Source: Riemerella columbina DSM 16469
Lineage (GTDB): Bacteria > Bacteroidota > Bacteroidia > Flavobacteriales > Weeksellaceae
Length of the DNA: 64,000 nucleotides
Reading direction: 5' to 3'
Assembly (NCBI RefSeq): GCF_000374405.1
Contig: NZ_KB894273.1
Coordinates: forward strand, 56,954 to 120,953
In this document: one piece after another, positions 19,380-27,392 of the stretch
Position numbering within the stretch: position 1 is the stretch's first letter
Layout of the letters: the number at the start of each line of letters is the position of its first letter
Notes under the pieces: model-generated
Seen by the model: the letters and a program-made list of their open reading frames with translations, nothing else
Databases searched by the model: none
Told to the model about the DNA's origin: nothing
Program-made: the position numbers and the translations under genes

Positions 19380-19679
19380 ATGAATATGGAAATAGTATCT
19401 ATCGAGAAAAAGACTTTCGAGATGATGGTGGCGGCATTCGGCGCACTCTCGGAGAAGGTCGCCGCCCTGAGGCGCAAAAGCGACACGGGGCGCATGGAAA
19501 GATGGCTCACGGGCGAGGAGGTCTGCGGGCAGTTGAGAATAAGCCCGCGCACGTTGCAGACGCTGCGTGACAGGCGGCTTATCGGCTACTCGCAGATAAA
19601 CCGCAGGTTCTATTACAAGCCAGAGGAGGTGAAGCGGCTGATACCGCTTGTCGGCACGCTCTATCCGCACGGCAGATGA
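19380..19679 (+). CDS. small HTH protein (CTnDOT orf2 region)
   Basis: A 99-residue protein from ATG 19380 (MNMEIVSIEKKTFEMM). The first 45 residues look helical; residues 50-85 hold an excisionase-like HTH (WLTGEEVCGQLRISPRTLQ) with a wing ending RRFYYKPEEVKRL. It is divergent from the xis operon and corresponds to the small non-essential ORFs next to xis2c in CTnDOT (orf2a/orf2b type). It is a paralogue of the xis proteins by fold. A role in controlling the operon is plausible but unproven. Confidence 0.75.
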   Translation: MNMEIVSIEKKTFEMMVAAFGALSEKVAALRRKSDTGRMERWLTGEEVCGQLRISPRTLQTLRDRRLIGYSQINRRFYYKPEEVKRLIPLVGTLYPHGR

Positions 19680-19710
19680 TTTGATTTATTCACCCACTGA
19701 ATCCGAAGTT

Positions 19711-20016
19711 ATGATGAACGAGAACAACGATGTTTTTACGATGGAAGACGAGCCGATAGCCTCTGTGGTGCAGGATATGCGCAAAGGCTCGAAATGGCTG
19801 TCCGCATTTCTGGAAAGCTACCGTCCTCCGCTGGACGGGGAACGTTACCTGACGGACGGCGAGGTGTCGGAACTGCTCCGTGTGAGCCGGCGCACCTTGC
19901 AGGAATACCGCAACAACCGCGTGTTGCCCTTCATACTTTTGGGAGGGAAGGTGCTTTACCCGGAAACGGGGCTGCGCGGGGTACTGGAAGCGAACTACCG
20001 CAAGCCGCTGGAGTGA
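19711..20016 (+). CDS. second small HTH protein (CTnDOT orf2 region)
   Basis: A 101-residue protein, best start at 19711 (MMNENNDVFTMEDEP), 31 bases after the previous gene. Its C-terminal half is an HTH of the same family (YLTDGEVSELLRVSRRTLQ) followed by a wing with GGKVLYPETGL. The pair 19380-20016 are likely co-transcribed and end at a strong bidirectional terminator (20032-20073). Function is inferred only from the fold and its place in the element. Confidence 0.75.
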   Translation: MMNENNDVFTMEDEPIASVVQDMRKGSKWLSAFLESYRPPLDGERYLTDGEVSELLRVSRRTLQEYRNNRVLPFILLGGKVLYPETGLRGVLEANYRKPLE

Positions 20017-20031
20017 GGCGGTTTCATGAAA

Positions 20032-20073
20032 AAGTAAACGGGTGACACCTTTTGTGGTGCTACCCGTTTACTT
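20032..20073. terminator. bidirectional terminator
   Basis: AAGTAAACGGGT (20032-20043) pairs with ACCCGTTTACTT (20062-20073), with an inner CACC/GGTG stem. It separates two convergent genes. Confidence 0.75.
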
Positions 20074-20093
20074 GTCTTATGGGGTATGTGCAA

Positions 20094-20456
20094 TCAGCAA
20101 TACCCGGCTTTTCCGTTCTGTATGAACATCACGTATGTCTGCCGTTTCTCTTGTGAGAGTGCCTTTCCCACCAGCCATGTGCGGAACAGGTGGGTGTTGT
20201 AGGTATTCACCCTGAAAGCGACCGGGATGATGATTTCAAGGGCGTACACGTCCGCGTGCAGCCCGTTTTCAAGCTGCATGTAGCGGCACACCTCGTAGTC
20301 GTTCAGCACGTCCGACTTGCGGACGGCTCTGATGGCGGCGTTCACTGCCGGGACGGTCGTATGGAACAATCCGGCTATTTCGGTGGCGGTCATCCACACG
20401 TCGTTACCGGTTACGCTGACTGCCTTGTCCTCGATGATGATTGTGTCACGTTTCAT
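20094..20456 (-). CDS. RhuM-like N-terminal domain protein
   Basis: A 120-residue protein starting at 20456 (MKRDTIIIEDKAVSVTGNDV), 11 bases after the int stop, in the same direction. VWMTATEIAGLFHTTVPAVN followed by a middle with VCRYMQLENGLHADVYALEIIIPVAFRVNT and FRTWLV closely follows the RhuM/virulence-protein N-terminal pattern (MTQKEIAxLF..., VIISVGYRVNS, FRxWA). Such short RhuM-like proteins sit next to integrases in mobile elements of Bacteroidetes. It is probably a DNA-binding accessory factor. The longer frame to 20732 is antisense to int and is not real. Confidence 0.7.
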   Translation of the reverse strand: MKRDTIIIEDKAVSVTGNDVWMTATEIAGLFHTTVPAVNAAIRAVRKSDVLNDYEVCRYMQLENGLHADVYALEIIIPVAFRVNTYNTHLFRTWLVGKALSQEKRQTYVMFIQNGKAGYC

Positions 20457-20467
20457 GGCTTTTCTTT

Positions 20468-21703
20468 TTAGATGGTGCAACCTGCAAATTCCTCGACGCC
20501 GTTCAATCTTGCGGCAAGGTTCTCCATGTCCTGATTGAGCTTCTCTTTGGTTATCTTTGCGTAAATCTGCGTCGTCTTTATGCTCTTGTGTCCGAGCATG
20601 GAGCTGACCGTTTCGATGGGAACACCGTTGGAGAGGAATATCGTCGTGGCTGCCGTGTGGCGGCTCTGATGCCACGTGATATGCTTGGTGATGCCGCAAC
20701 GCTTGGCGACGGCACGGATACCGGCAAGGCACGTGTTATAATGCGGAACGGGAAATATCCTGCCGTCCCCGCACAGTCCCCGGTATTTGCCGATTATGCG
20801 GTTGGCGATGTCGAGCAGGCGGATGTTGGACACCACGCCCGTTTTCTGGCGGTTGATGTTTATCCACTCGTGTTCGTCGAAGTAGGTGCGGATATTCTCT
20901 TCCGTAAGGTTGCGCATATCCGCGAACGACAGCCCCGTGAAGGCGCAGAACAGGTAGAGGTCGCGGTACAATTCCTGTTTGGCGTTTTTCAGTTTCCCCT
21001 CCATCAGCAGGCGGATCTCATCTTTGGTCAGGAAACTGCGTGTTGTTTCCTCCTTCTTGATTTCATACTCGCGGAACGGGTCGCGCGTCAGCCACTCGTT
21101 GTTGATGGCGATGAATACCATCGTCCGTAACGGGCAGACGTACAGCCACACGGTATTGGTGCAGCAGTGCTTGTCCGTGCGCAGGAACATCTCGAAGTCG
21201 GAGATGAAAGCCGGGGTAAGCTCTTTTAGGGCGATGTCCTTCACATGGTAGCGGATGTCGAGGAACTCTTGCATGTGCTTGTAAACGGTGCGGTACTTCA
21301 GCAGCGTGCCTTTGGCTTTCATGCCTGCCTCCACCTGCTTCTCGTAGTCCTCGTTGTGCTGGCGGAACACCTGCATCAGCGTGTGGTAGCGGTGTTCCAG
21401 TCCGAGAAAGGCGTTCTTCACCTTCTCCGCCGTGACGAAGTTGTCACGCTCCATGATTTCCTGATAATGCCTGTTGATGCGTACCCGCATCTTGTCAAGC
21501 ATACGGTTCGTTTCGAGTGCCGCCGTGCTTCTGCCCGTGACACGTCCACCTTTGGTGTCCCACAGTTTCGGATCGACAGTCAGTTTGCAGCTGAACTGTG
21601 TCTGGCTGCCGTCCACCGTGATGCGTCCCATGACGGGAACTGTCCCGTCCTTTTTCACTACCTGACGCTTGAGGTAGTAGATTACTGAAAATGTACTCTT
21701 CAT
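20468..21703 (-). CDS. int: IntDOT-type tyrosine integrase
   Basis: From ATG 21703 the protein is 411 residues, the length of IntDOT. The N-terminal arm-binding domain (about 1-90) is followed by the core-binding region and a catalytic domain from about residue 220. The catalytic set seen is S259 (in TGLSFADM, replacing the usual first Arg), K287, H345, R348 (HQSRH), H372 and nucleophile Y381. The Ser at the ArgI place is a hallmark of IntDOT. It recombines at GTAnnTTTGC core sites and tolerates mismatched coupling sequences. A TAATTTTG -7 box lies at 21731-21724 and an 18-bp palindrome at 21809-21826. The upstream frame to 21781 is not needed. Confidence 0.95.
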   Translation of the reverse strand: MKSTFSVIYYLKRQVVKKDGTVPVMGRITVDGSQTQFSCKLTVDPKLWDTKGGRVTGRSTAALETNRMLDKMRVRINRHYQEIMERDNFVTAEKVKNAFLGLEHRYHTLMQVFRQHNEDYEKQVEAGMKAKGTLLKYRTVYKHMQEFLDIRYHVKDIALKELTPAFISDFEMFLRTDKHCCTNTVWLYVCPLRTMVFIAINNEWLTRDPFREYEIKKEETTRSFLTKDEIRLLMEGKLKNAKQELYRDLYLFCAFTGLSFADMRNLTEENIRTYFDEHEWININRQKTGVVSNIRLLDIANRIIGKYRGLCGDGRIFPVPHYNTCLAGIRAVAKRCGITKHITWHQSRHTAATTIFLSNGVPIETVSSMLGHKSIKTTQIYAKITKEKLNQDMENLAARLNGVEEFAGCTI

Positions 21704-21723
21704 TGTCCTTAATTTTTGGGTTT

Positions 21724-21731
21724 CAAAATTA
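21724..21731 (-). promoter_or_regulatory. -7 box of int
   Basis: The minus strand reads TAATTTTG, 21 bases before the int ATG, a full TAnnTTTG match. The -33 box is unclear. Confidence 0.55.
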
Positions 21732-21808
21732 GTTGGTGAAGAGTCCGGTGTTGGTACGCAAAACGGGGAGGAACGGCGCAATCTTTTTCCGTAACCTGAT
21801 TTTTCGCA

Positions 21809-21829
21809 TGAGTTATGGATAACTCACTA
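21809..21829. promoter_or_regulatory. palindrome upstream of int
   Basis: TGAGTTAT-GG-ATAACTCA (21809-21826) is an exact palindrome about 105 bases upstream of int, overlapping AACTCACTA (21821-21829), which is also found in the xis promoter. It may be an operator or an Int/Xis arm site of the attachment region. The rest of 21830-22022 has no gene and is taken as the element's end region. Confidence 0.5.
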
Positions 21830-22022
21830 TTCCTTAGAGCCTTGTTTCGCTATTCGTACCCGTTTGTCGCATTTTCGGGCATGGTTACGAACAAGTAACG
21901 TAGCGGCGTCAGGATTTGGCTTCGGCAGGGATTGTAATGGCTTCACGGATTATCGCCACTTCAACCAAAACCCTTGTAACTCAATTCTATCACTATATCT
22001 TTCCGCATTTCACTTTTTTGTA

Positions 22023-22032
22023 GTAACTTTGC
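22023..22032 (+). promoter_or_regulatory. probable att core site and -7 box of the GHMP kinase
   Basis: GTAACTTTGC matches the CTnDOT core consensus GTAnnTTTGC in full. It includes TAACTTTG, a Bacteroidetes -7 promoter box, 22 bases upstream of the kinase ATG. Composition changes here from element to host. The other junction lies outside the window or cannot be placed, so this is a strong but single-sided assignment. Confidence 0.7.
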
Positions 22033-22053
22033 ACTACCAAAAACAAAAAATTA

Positions 22054-22980
22054 ATGTCCAATCCTTTATTTTATGCAAAAATTTTACTCTTTGGGGAGTA
22101 TGGTATCATAGAAAATTCTCAAGGGCTTACGGTGCCTTATAGTTTTTATAAAGGTACTTTAAAATTTTCTGATTTATTCACAGAGTTTGAACAACAATCT
22201 AATGCTTCACTATTGAAGTACGCTGATTATTTAGAAAGCTTGAACTTACCACAAGCCTTTAAAATAGATACTGCTGCACTTAGAGCGGACATTAAACAAG
22301 GCTTATTTTTCGATTCTAATATTCCACAAGGCTATGGTGTAGGCAGTTCGGGGGCATTGGTTGCTGCGATTTTTGAGCGCTATTCCCAGACTAAATATCA
22401 TCCTGATCACATTAGTAAAGACGAACTAAAAAGTCTTAAACAAGTATTTGGTACTTTAGAGAGTTATTTCCATGGCAAAAGTTCTGGGATAGACCCTTTA
22501 ATTTGCTATATGAACCTGCCTATCCTCATTGAAAATAAAGAAAATGTAGACAAAGTAGCACTCCCCGAAGAAGCACAAGGGAAGGGTGCCATTTTCTTAA
22601 TCGACTCTGGCATGGTGGGCGAAACAGGACCTATGGTTCAAATCTTTTTTGAGAAATTGAAAAATGAAGGCTTTAGAAAAACGCTAAAAGAAGAATTTAT
22701 CCGATACAATAATGCGTGCATTGAGGCGTTCTTAAAAAAAGATATGAATCCGTTCTTTAAAAATTTGAAAAAACTTTCACTCTGGGCATACGAACATTTC
22801 CGTCCGATGATTCCAGAAAGTATTTTTAATATTTGGAAAAAAGGATTAGACACCAATTCTTATTACCTAAAACTTTGCGGCAGCGGTGGCGGTGGCTATA
22901 TTTTAGGCTTCACACAAGATTACGACAAAGCAGAAGAAATGCTGAAAGGGTTTAAAAAAGAAGTGATTTACCGTTTCTAA
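22054..22980 (+). CDS. GHMP kinase, mevalonate kinase type
   Basis: A 308-residue GHMP-superfamily kinase. Motif 1 is AKILLFGEYGIIEN near the start, motif 2 PQGYGVGSSGALVAAI near residues 91-106 (ATP loop), and motif 3 KLCGSGGGGYILGF near the end. In flavobacteria this gene usually stands in the mevalonate cluster between diphosphomevalonate decarboxylase and a UbiA prenyltransferase, and phosphorylates mevalonate. Here the UbiA gene follows 10 bases later but the upstream neighbour is the integrated transposon, so any former upstream partner is now separated. The -7 box at 22024-22031 would drive it, with element DNA supplying the upstream promoter part. Substrate is inferred from context. 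Confidence 0.85.
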   Translation: MSNPLFYAKILLFGEYGIIENSQGLTVPYSFYKGTLKFSDLFTEFEQQSNASLLKYADYLESLNLPQAFKIDTAALRADIKQGLFFDSNIPQGYGVGSSGALVAAIFERYSQTKYHPDHISKDELKSLKQVFGTLESYFHGKSSGIDPLICYMNLPILIENKENVDKVALPEEAQGKGAIFLIDSGMVGETGPMVQIFFEKLKNEGFRKTLKEEFIRYNNACIEAFLKKDMNPFFKNLKKLSLWAYEHFRPMIPESIFNIWKKGLDTNSYYLKLCGSGGGGYILGFTQDYDKAEEMLKGFKKEVIYRF

Positions 22981-22990
22981 TAGCGGGCTT

Positions 22991-23920
22991 ATGAATAAAT
23001 CTAAACGATTTTATTTTTCAAAAAAAATTACTGAAAGTCCAAGGCTGTATAGGCTATCTCAACTCATGAGCCTAATGCTAGGCGCCAAAATATTTCCTTT
23101 AGTATTCTATACATTAACACTTTATGTATCCACTTTTTTCTTATTTAACCAAGAAGAGAGTTTACGCAAATTTGTATTTGATTATAAGGTACATGGGATT
23201 ATTCTTTGCTCTATATTATCCATTGCCGCAGGTGGACTAATTAACCAATTTTACGATAGGGAACGCGACCAATTGATACGCCCTTTCCGCTCTTACTTAC
23301 AATCGTTTACCAAGCAAAAATACATCTTATATTCTTATATTATTCTCAATACCTTATCTCTAGGTATGGCTTTTATGCTATCGCCAAGGATATTTGTATT
23401 TTTCTTAATTTATCAATTTTTTATTTGGTTTTATAGCCATAAACTCAGTCGAATGCTTTTAGTCAATAATTTGGTATTTGTGAGTCTATCGCTCTATCCA
23501 TTTTTTGGACTGCTCGTCTATTACCAGCATTTTTCTTGGCAGCTGTTTTGGATGGCAATATTTCTATTTTTAATGCTGCTTATCATTGATATTTTAAAAG
23601 ATTACATTACCCGAAATGCTGATAGATTGTTTGATTACCATACTATTCCTATTGTATTAGGCTACCGAAACACCCGCCGTATTTTATATGGGCTTTTAAT
23701 CGCTAATATGCTCTCAGCACTAGTCATTATACAGAATTATAAAACCATTGGATTTCTCGGTTATTATTTTGGTGGCTCTATTGTAATATTAGGCTTTTGT
23801 TTAAGTTTTCTTTCCTCTTACCGAAAAATCAGCATTACCCATATCATAAATATTCTTAGAATTTGGATTTTTATAGGCGTTATTGTTATGCTATTTAATG
23901 GTGTCTACGAGAAGTTTTAA
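22991..23920 (+). CDS. UbiA-family prenyltransferase
   Basis: A 309-residue integral membrane protein with about eight hydrophobic segments. The first aspartate-rich motif is INQFYDRERDQLIRP (N..D..D type) and the second is DILKDYITRNADRLFDY. These bind the prenyl diphosphate through magnesium. In flavobacteria the gene next to the mevalonate kinase is annotated as geranylgeranylglycerol-phosphate geranylgeranyltransferase-like. The acceptor cannot be read from the sequence; menaquinone or lipid pathways are possible. It is co-directional with the kinase with a 10-base gap, so they form an operon. Confidence 0.8.
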   Translation: MNKSKRFYFSKKITESPRLYRLSQLMSLMLGAKIFPLVFYTLTLYVSTFFLFNQEESLRKFVFDYKVHGIILCSILSIAAGGLINQFYDRERDQLIRPFRSYLQSFTKQKYILYSYIILNTLSLGMAFMLSPRIFVFFLIYQFFIWFYSHKLSRMLLVNNLVFVSLSLYPFFGLLVYYQHFSWQLFWMAIFLFLMLLIIDILKDYITRNADRLFDYHTIPIVLGYRNTRRILYGLLIANMLSALVIIQNYKTIGFLGYYFGGSIVILGFCLSFLSSYRKISITHIINILRIWIFIGVIVMLFNGVYEKF

Positions 23921-23950
23921 ACTAATGATTATCAACTTTTAATCCTTCAC

Positions 23951-24445
23951 TTATGACCTATATATTCTTTCGTAGGTTTGGAATTTAAAATCGTAGGCGT
24001 GTTTATCATCTTTTGTATGATGTTCTTCGTCTACTTTTTTCCATTCTTTAGGGTTAATTTCTGGAAAAAAGGTATCGCCGTTTAGTGTGGCATTAACTAA
24101 AGTTACTTCCAGTTTATCTGCTAAGTCTATCGTTTGTTTGTAGATACTTCCCCCACCGATAACGAAAAAGTCCTCGTCTATTTTTTTAGCAAACTTAAGG
24201 GCTTCTTTTAGACTCCCCACAATTAAAATGCCTTCTTCAAACCAGTCTTTTTTTTGGCTCACCACAATATTAGTACGGTTAGGCAAAGGTTTTCCAATGC
24301 TTTCGTAGGTTTTTCTTCCCATCACGATAGGATGTCCAGAAGTTAAATTTTTAAAATGCTTTAAATCATTAGGAAGATGCCAAAGCAATTGGTTATCAGC
24401 GCCAATTGCATTATTTTCCCCCATAGCTACGATAATCGTCATCAT
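23951..24445 (-). CDS. folA: dihydrofolate reductase
   Basis: A 164-residue chromosomal DHFR that reduces dihydrofolate with NADPH. The N-terminus MMTIIVAMGENNAIG is followed by LLWHLPNDLKHFK with the catalytic D27, MGRKTYESIG for NADPH binding, and VIGGGSIYKQ near residue 100. The length fits the family. It is convergent with the prenyltransferase and divergent from lemA. A start one codon later (24442) is equally possible. Flavobacteria typically have one copy. The trimethoprim phenotype cannot be judged. Confidence 0.93.
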   Translation of the reverse strand: MMTIIVAMGENNAIGADNQLLWHLPNDLKHFKNLTSGHPIVMGRKTYESIGKPLPNRTNIVVSQKKDWFEEGILIVGSLKEALKFAKKIDEDFFVIGGGSIYKQTIDLADKLEVTLVNATLNGDTFFPEINPKEWKKVDEEHHTKDDKHAYDFKFQTYERIYRS

Positions 24446-24517
24446 ATATTTTTTGGTTTAATGCAAATGTAGCACATAATTTGTATATTTACGCCTGAAA
24501 TATAAAAATAATTAATT

Positions 24518-25126
24518 ATGGATAATAACAAAGGGTGCTTAAGCATCGGTACTATTTTAATCGTTTTAGGTGTTGTAGCCGTAGGACTATTCTTCTGGGG
24601 AAAAAATGGATACAATAATTTTGTAAACCAAGAACAGGAAGTTAATTCTAAATGGTCTAATGTAGAAACCGTATACCAAAAAAGAGCGAATTTGATTCCT
24701 AATCTAGAACGCGCAGTGAAATCATATTCACAATTTGAGCAAGAAACATTAACTAATGTTATTGAAGCTCGCTCTAAAGCCACTTCAGTAAACATTGACC
24801 CAACCAATATGACCGAAGCAGATATGGCAAAATTTCAAGCGACTCAAGGGGAATTAAGCGGTGCTTTAAGTCGATTGATGGCGGTAGTGGAGCAATATCC
24901 AAATTTAAAAGCAGACCAGCAATACATCAATTTCCAAAGAGAATATACGGCTATTGAAAATAGCATCAGAACAGAAACTGTTTACTATAACGATGCGGCT
25001 AAAGAGTATAATAGCACAATTAAAAGATTCCCGAACAATATCTTAGCGAACTTTACTAATTTTAAAGAGAAACCATACTTTAAAGCAGATGCTGGTGCAC
25101 AAAAAGCGCCTGAAGTTTTTAAATAA
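24518..25126 (+). CDS. lemA: LemA family protein
   Basis: A 202-residue protein with an N-terminal membrane helix (about residues 9-27, TILIVLGVVAVGLFFWG) and a helical bundle typical of LemA: YNNFVNQEQEVNSKWSNVET, VYQKRANLIPNLERAVKSY, and the conserved FKEKPYF at the end. The family's job is uncertain; most members face the outside of the inner membrane. It ends on the base before the next start, and the three genes lemA-TPM-TPM form one operon, a widely conserved set linked to envelope quality or photosystem-like assembly. Confidence 0.93.
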   Translation: MDNNKGCLSIGTILIVLGVVAVGLFFWGKNGYNNFVNQEQEVNSKWSNVETVYQKRANLIPNLERAVKSYSQFEQETLTNVIEARSKATSVNIDPTNMTEADMAKFQATQGELSGALSRLMAVVEQYPNLKADQQYINFQREYTAIENSIRTETVYYNDAAKEYNSTIKRFPNNILANFTNFKEKPYFKADAGAQKAPEVFK

Positions 25127-25558
25127 ATGAAAAGCCAATTTCTTACAGAACAAGACATAGCTTCCCTAGTGGAAGTTATTCGTGTGGCAGAACATCAGTC
25201 TACTGGCGAGATTAGAGTGCATATAGATGCCAATACTGAAACTCAAAATGCAAAAAAAGCATTTGAAGTCTTTAAGGTTTTAGAAATGAACCAAACGTCA
25301 GAACGAAATGGCGTGCTCTTTCATGTTAATTTTGAACAACGCTACCTCACCATAGTCGGCGACGAAGGTATTCACAAAAAAGTGAAGCAATCGTTCTGGG
25401 ATACACTACACGATAAAACCACAGCGGCATTTAAGCAAGAACAATATTTTGGAGGCCTGCGAAATGCCATTTTAGAAACGGGCAAAGAACTAAAAAAACA
25501 CTTCCCTATTAGTGGGGATAATCCAAACGAATTACCTGATGAGATTACCTTCTCTTAG
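25127..25558 (+). CDS. TPM-domain protein, short form
   Basis: A 143-residue soluble TPM-fold protein with no signal peptide. It opens with FLTEQDIASLVEVIRVAEHQ, then STGEIRVHIDA and NGVLFHVNFEQRYLTIVGDEGIHKKV, the core strands of the TPM (YgcG-like) domain. TPM domains are associated with phosphatase-like or assembly functions but activity here is unknown. It starts immediately after lemA and its last 20 bases overlap the start of the next gene, evidence of coupling. Confidence 0.85.
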   Translation: MKSQFLTEQDIASLVEVIRVAEHQSTGEIRVHIDANTETQNAKKAFEVFKVLEMNQTSERNGVLFHVNFEQRYLTIVGDEGIHKKVKQSFWDTLHDKTTAAFKQEQYFGGLRNAILETGKELKKHFPISGDNPNELPDEITFS

Positions 25559-26333
25559 ACTTTTTTTCATACTGCTCTTAGCTTTTGGGCAGCAACTTTT
25601 TGGGCAATATACCATTCCCGAAAAGCCTGCAATTCTCTACCCCGTTTATGATGAGGTAGGATTGCTCACCTCGAGTGAAAAAGAGCAACTGAACCAAAAA
25701 CTCATTGCCTTTGCGGATTCTACTTCTACGGAAATAGAAGTCATCATCATTCCTTCCACCAAGGGTGAAGACATCAATTTCCTGGCGACTCAATTCGGGC
25801 AACAATGGAAAATTGGTCAGAAAAAGGTGGATAATGGAGTGGTTTTTCTTATCGCTACCGAAGACCGAAAAATGTCTATCCAACAAGGGCGTGCGGTGGA
25901 ACAATATTTAACCGCCTCTACGGCAGGGCAAATTCTGGATTATCTGGTTACCCCAAGATTTAAAAACGGTGAATGGTATGAGGGTATCAATTATGGTACG
26001 ACTGCCATAATGGAGGCCGTACAAGGGAAATTCAAACCTATAAAAAAGGAACCTCAATCAGAAGATGGCATCACCAAATATATTATTATTTTTATCATTG
26101 TTATTTTTATTTTAATGATGTTGAGCAATGGTAACAACGGCGGTGGACGCTATGATGACGATGATGTCATTATTTCGAGAAGAGGACGCCGTAGGTATTC
26201 TGGTGGTTTTTTCCCATTCCCAGGTGGTTTCGGCGGTGGCGGTTCATTCGGTGGTGGCAGTTCTGGCGGAGGCTTTGGTGGCTTCGGTGGTGGTGGCTCA
26301 TTTGGTGGCGGTGGTGCTAGCGGTGGCTGGTAG
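25539..26333 (+). CDS. TPM-domain membrane protein with Gly-rich tail
   Basis: The better start is ATG 25539 (MRLPSLRLFF), which gives a signal peptide ending near FGQ; the frame opens at 25512 with less likely codons. The mature part has a TPM domain (EVGLLTSSEKEQLNQKL, STEIEVIIIPSTKG, NGVVFLIATEDRKMSIQQGRAVEQ), a membrane helix near residues 180-197, then RRGRRRYSGG and a long Gly/Ser/Phe tail, mostly GGFGGGGSFGGG-like. This layout is standard for YgcG-type proteins. It is the third gene of the lemA operon and faces the periplasm. Confidence 0.88.
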   Translation: MRLPSLRLFFILLLAFGQQLFGQYTIPEKPAILYPVYDEVGLLTSSEKEQLNQKLIAFADSTSTEIEVIIIPSTKGEDINFLATQFGQQWKIGQKKVDNGVVFLIATEDRKMSIQQGRAVEQYLTASTAGQILDYLVTPRFKNGEWYEGINYGTTAIMEAVQGKFKPIKKEPQSEDGITKYIIIFIIVIFILMMLSNGNNGGGRYDDDDVIISRRGRRRYSGGFFPFPGGFGGGGSFGGGSSGGGFGGFGGGGSFGGGGASGGW

Positions 26334-26361
26334 ACCTTAATTTTATCCATAACATTTTTTG

Positions 26362-27387
26362 ATGCACAACATTTATATCCAACGCTGTATAGAATTGGCT
26401 CAAAAGGCTAAAGGTAACACCTACCCCAATCCTATGGTGGGGGCAGTGATTGTGTATCAAAATCAAATTATTGGTGAAGGCTATCATCATAAAGCGGGAC
26501 AACCACATGCGGAAATCAATGCCATTAATTCCGTTCAAGATAAATCTTTATTAAAAGACTCTACCATATATGTGTCTTTAGAGCCTTGTGCTCATTATGG
26601 TAAAACGCCGCCTTGTGCTAAAGCCATTGCTGATATTGGCTTTAAAAAAGTAGTCATTGGTGCGATGGATTCTAACGAAAAAGTAAGTGGTAAGGGAAAA
26701 GCCATGATAGAAGCCGCAGACATTGAGGTAGTTTCTGGAGTTTTAGAGCAAGAATGTAGAGCTTTAAACAAAAGATTCCTAACTTATCACGAACAGAAAA
26801 GACCTTTTATCACTTTGAAATGGGCACAATCCAAAGATGGCTTTATCGACTTAGATTTCAAACCGACTCAAATTTCAAACCCTTTAGTCTCTCAATTGGT
26901 GCATAAAATGCGTGGTGAAGAGCAATCTATTTTGGTGGGTACCACTACGGCAATCCACGATAACCCTAGCCTCACAGCCAGACACTATGCAGGGAACAAC
27001 CCTATCCGACTATTAATAGATTTAGATTTAAAAGTACCACAGCATTATCAATTATTTAATTCTGAAGCTCCAACCATCATTTTCAACCGATACAAAGAAG
27101 AAGAACAAGCCCATTTAAAATGGGTGAAAATCAATCCAGATGATGTGTTAAATAATATGCTACAACGGCTTTATGATATGCAAATTCAATCCGTATTGGT
27201 AGAAGGTGGCAGGTATACACTGCAACAATTGATTCATCAGAACCTTTGGGACGAAGCGTTAATTATTGAACATTCTGATTTATACTTAAAACACGGAACC
27301 CCAGCACCAGAGTTTAATGAGATAGCCAACTATGAAACTAAAATACGAGACAACCATTTAAGATATTTCCAACGCCATAAGTTCTAA
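26362..27387 (+). CDS. ribD: bifunctional riboflavin deaminase-reductase
   Basis: A 341-residue RibD. The zinc deaminase half shows H49-A-E51 (PHAEINA) and the two ligand cysteines C76 and C85 (PCAHYGKTPPC). The reductase half begins about residue 146 with FITLKWAQSKDGF and keeps GTTTAIHDNPSLTAR. It converts the pyrimidine intermediate of riboflavin synthesis in two steps. The start at 26362 is chosen; an upstream TTG at 26359 is possible. The RibD-like domain seen in the transposon (1374) is unrelated in context. It is followed 5 bases later by yigZ, an operon arrangement. Confidence 0.93.
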   Translation: MHNIYIQRCIELAQKAKGNTYPNPMVGAVIVYQNQIIGEGYHHKAGQPHAEINAINSVQDKSLLKDSTIYVSLEPCAHYGKTPPCAKAIADIGFKKVVIGAMDSNEKVSGKGKAMIEAADIEVVSGVLEQECRALNKRFLTYHEQKRPFITLKWAQSKDGFIDLDFKPTQISNPLVSQLVHKMRGEEQSILVGTTTAIHDNPSLTARHYAGNNPIRLLIDLDLKVPQHYQLFNSEAPTIIFNRYKEEEQAHLKWVKINPDDVLNNMLQRLYDMQIQSVLVEGGRYTLQQLIHQNLWDEALIIEHSDLYLKHGTPAPEFNEIANYETKIRDNHLRYFQRHKF

Positions 27388-27392
27388 TTTCT

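Larger units (their letters stand above)
470..22032. mobile_element. CTnDOT/CTnERL-like conjugative transposon segment with tetQ
   Basis: The gene set and order (int, xis2c, xis2d, orf3, exc, then tetQ-rteA-rteB and rteC) are those of the CTnDOT/CTnERL family of Bacteroides. The integrase has exactly 411 residues from its most likely start and the family's unusual Ser in place of the first catalytic Arg. The excision and methylase part is visibly GC-rich compared with the AT-rich host genes beyond 22054. No ermF region is present, so it resembles CTnERL more than CTnDOT. Mobilisation and transfer genes, which follow rteC in the known elements, are not in the window. The right boundary is placed at the GTAACTTTGC at 22023-22032. 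The left boundary is unknown; 470 only marks the terminator after rteC. Confidence 0.85.

Noticed and set aside
20457..20732. Upstream extension of the RhuM-like gene
   Set aside because: It overlaps the integrase gene and has no family resemblance; ATG 20456 is sufficient.
26150..26350. Proline-rich 66-codon minus-strand frame
   Set aside because: It is the complement of the Gly-rich tail of the TPM protein.
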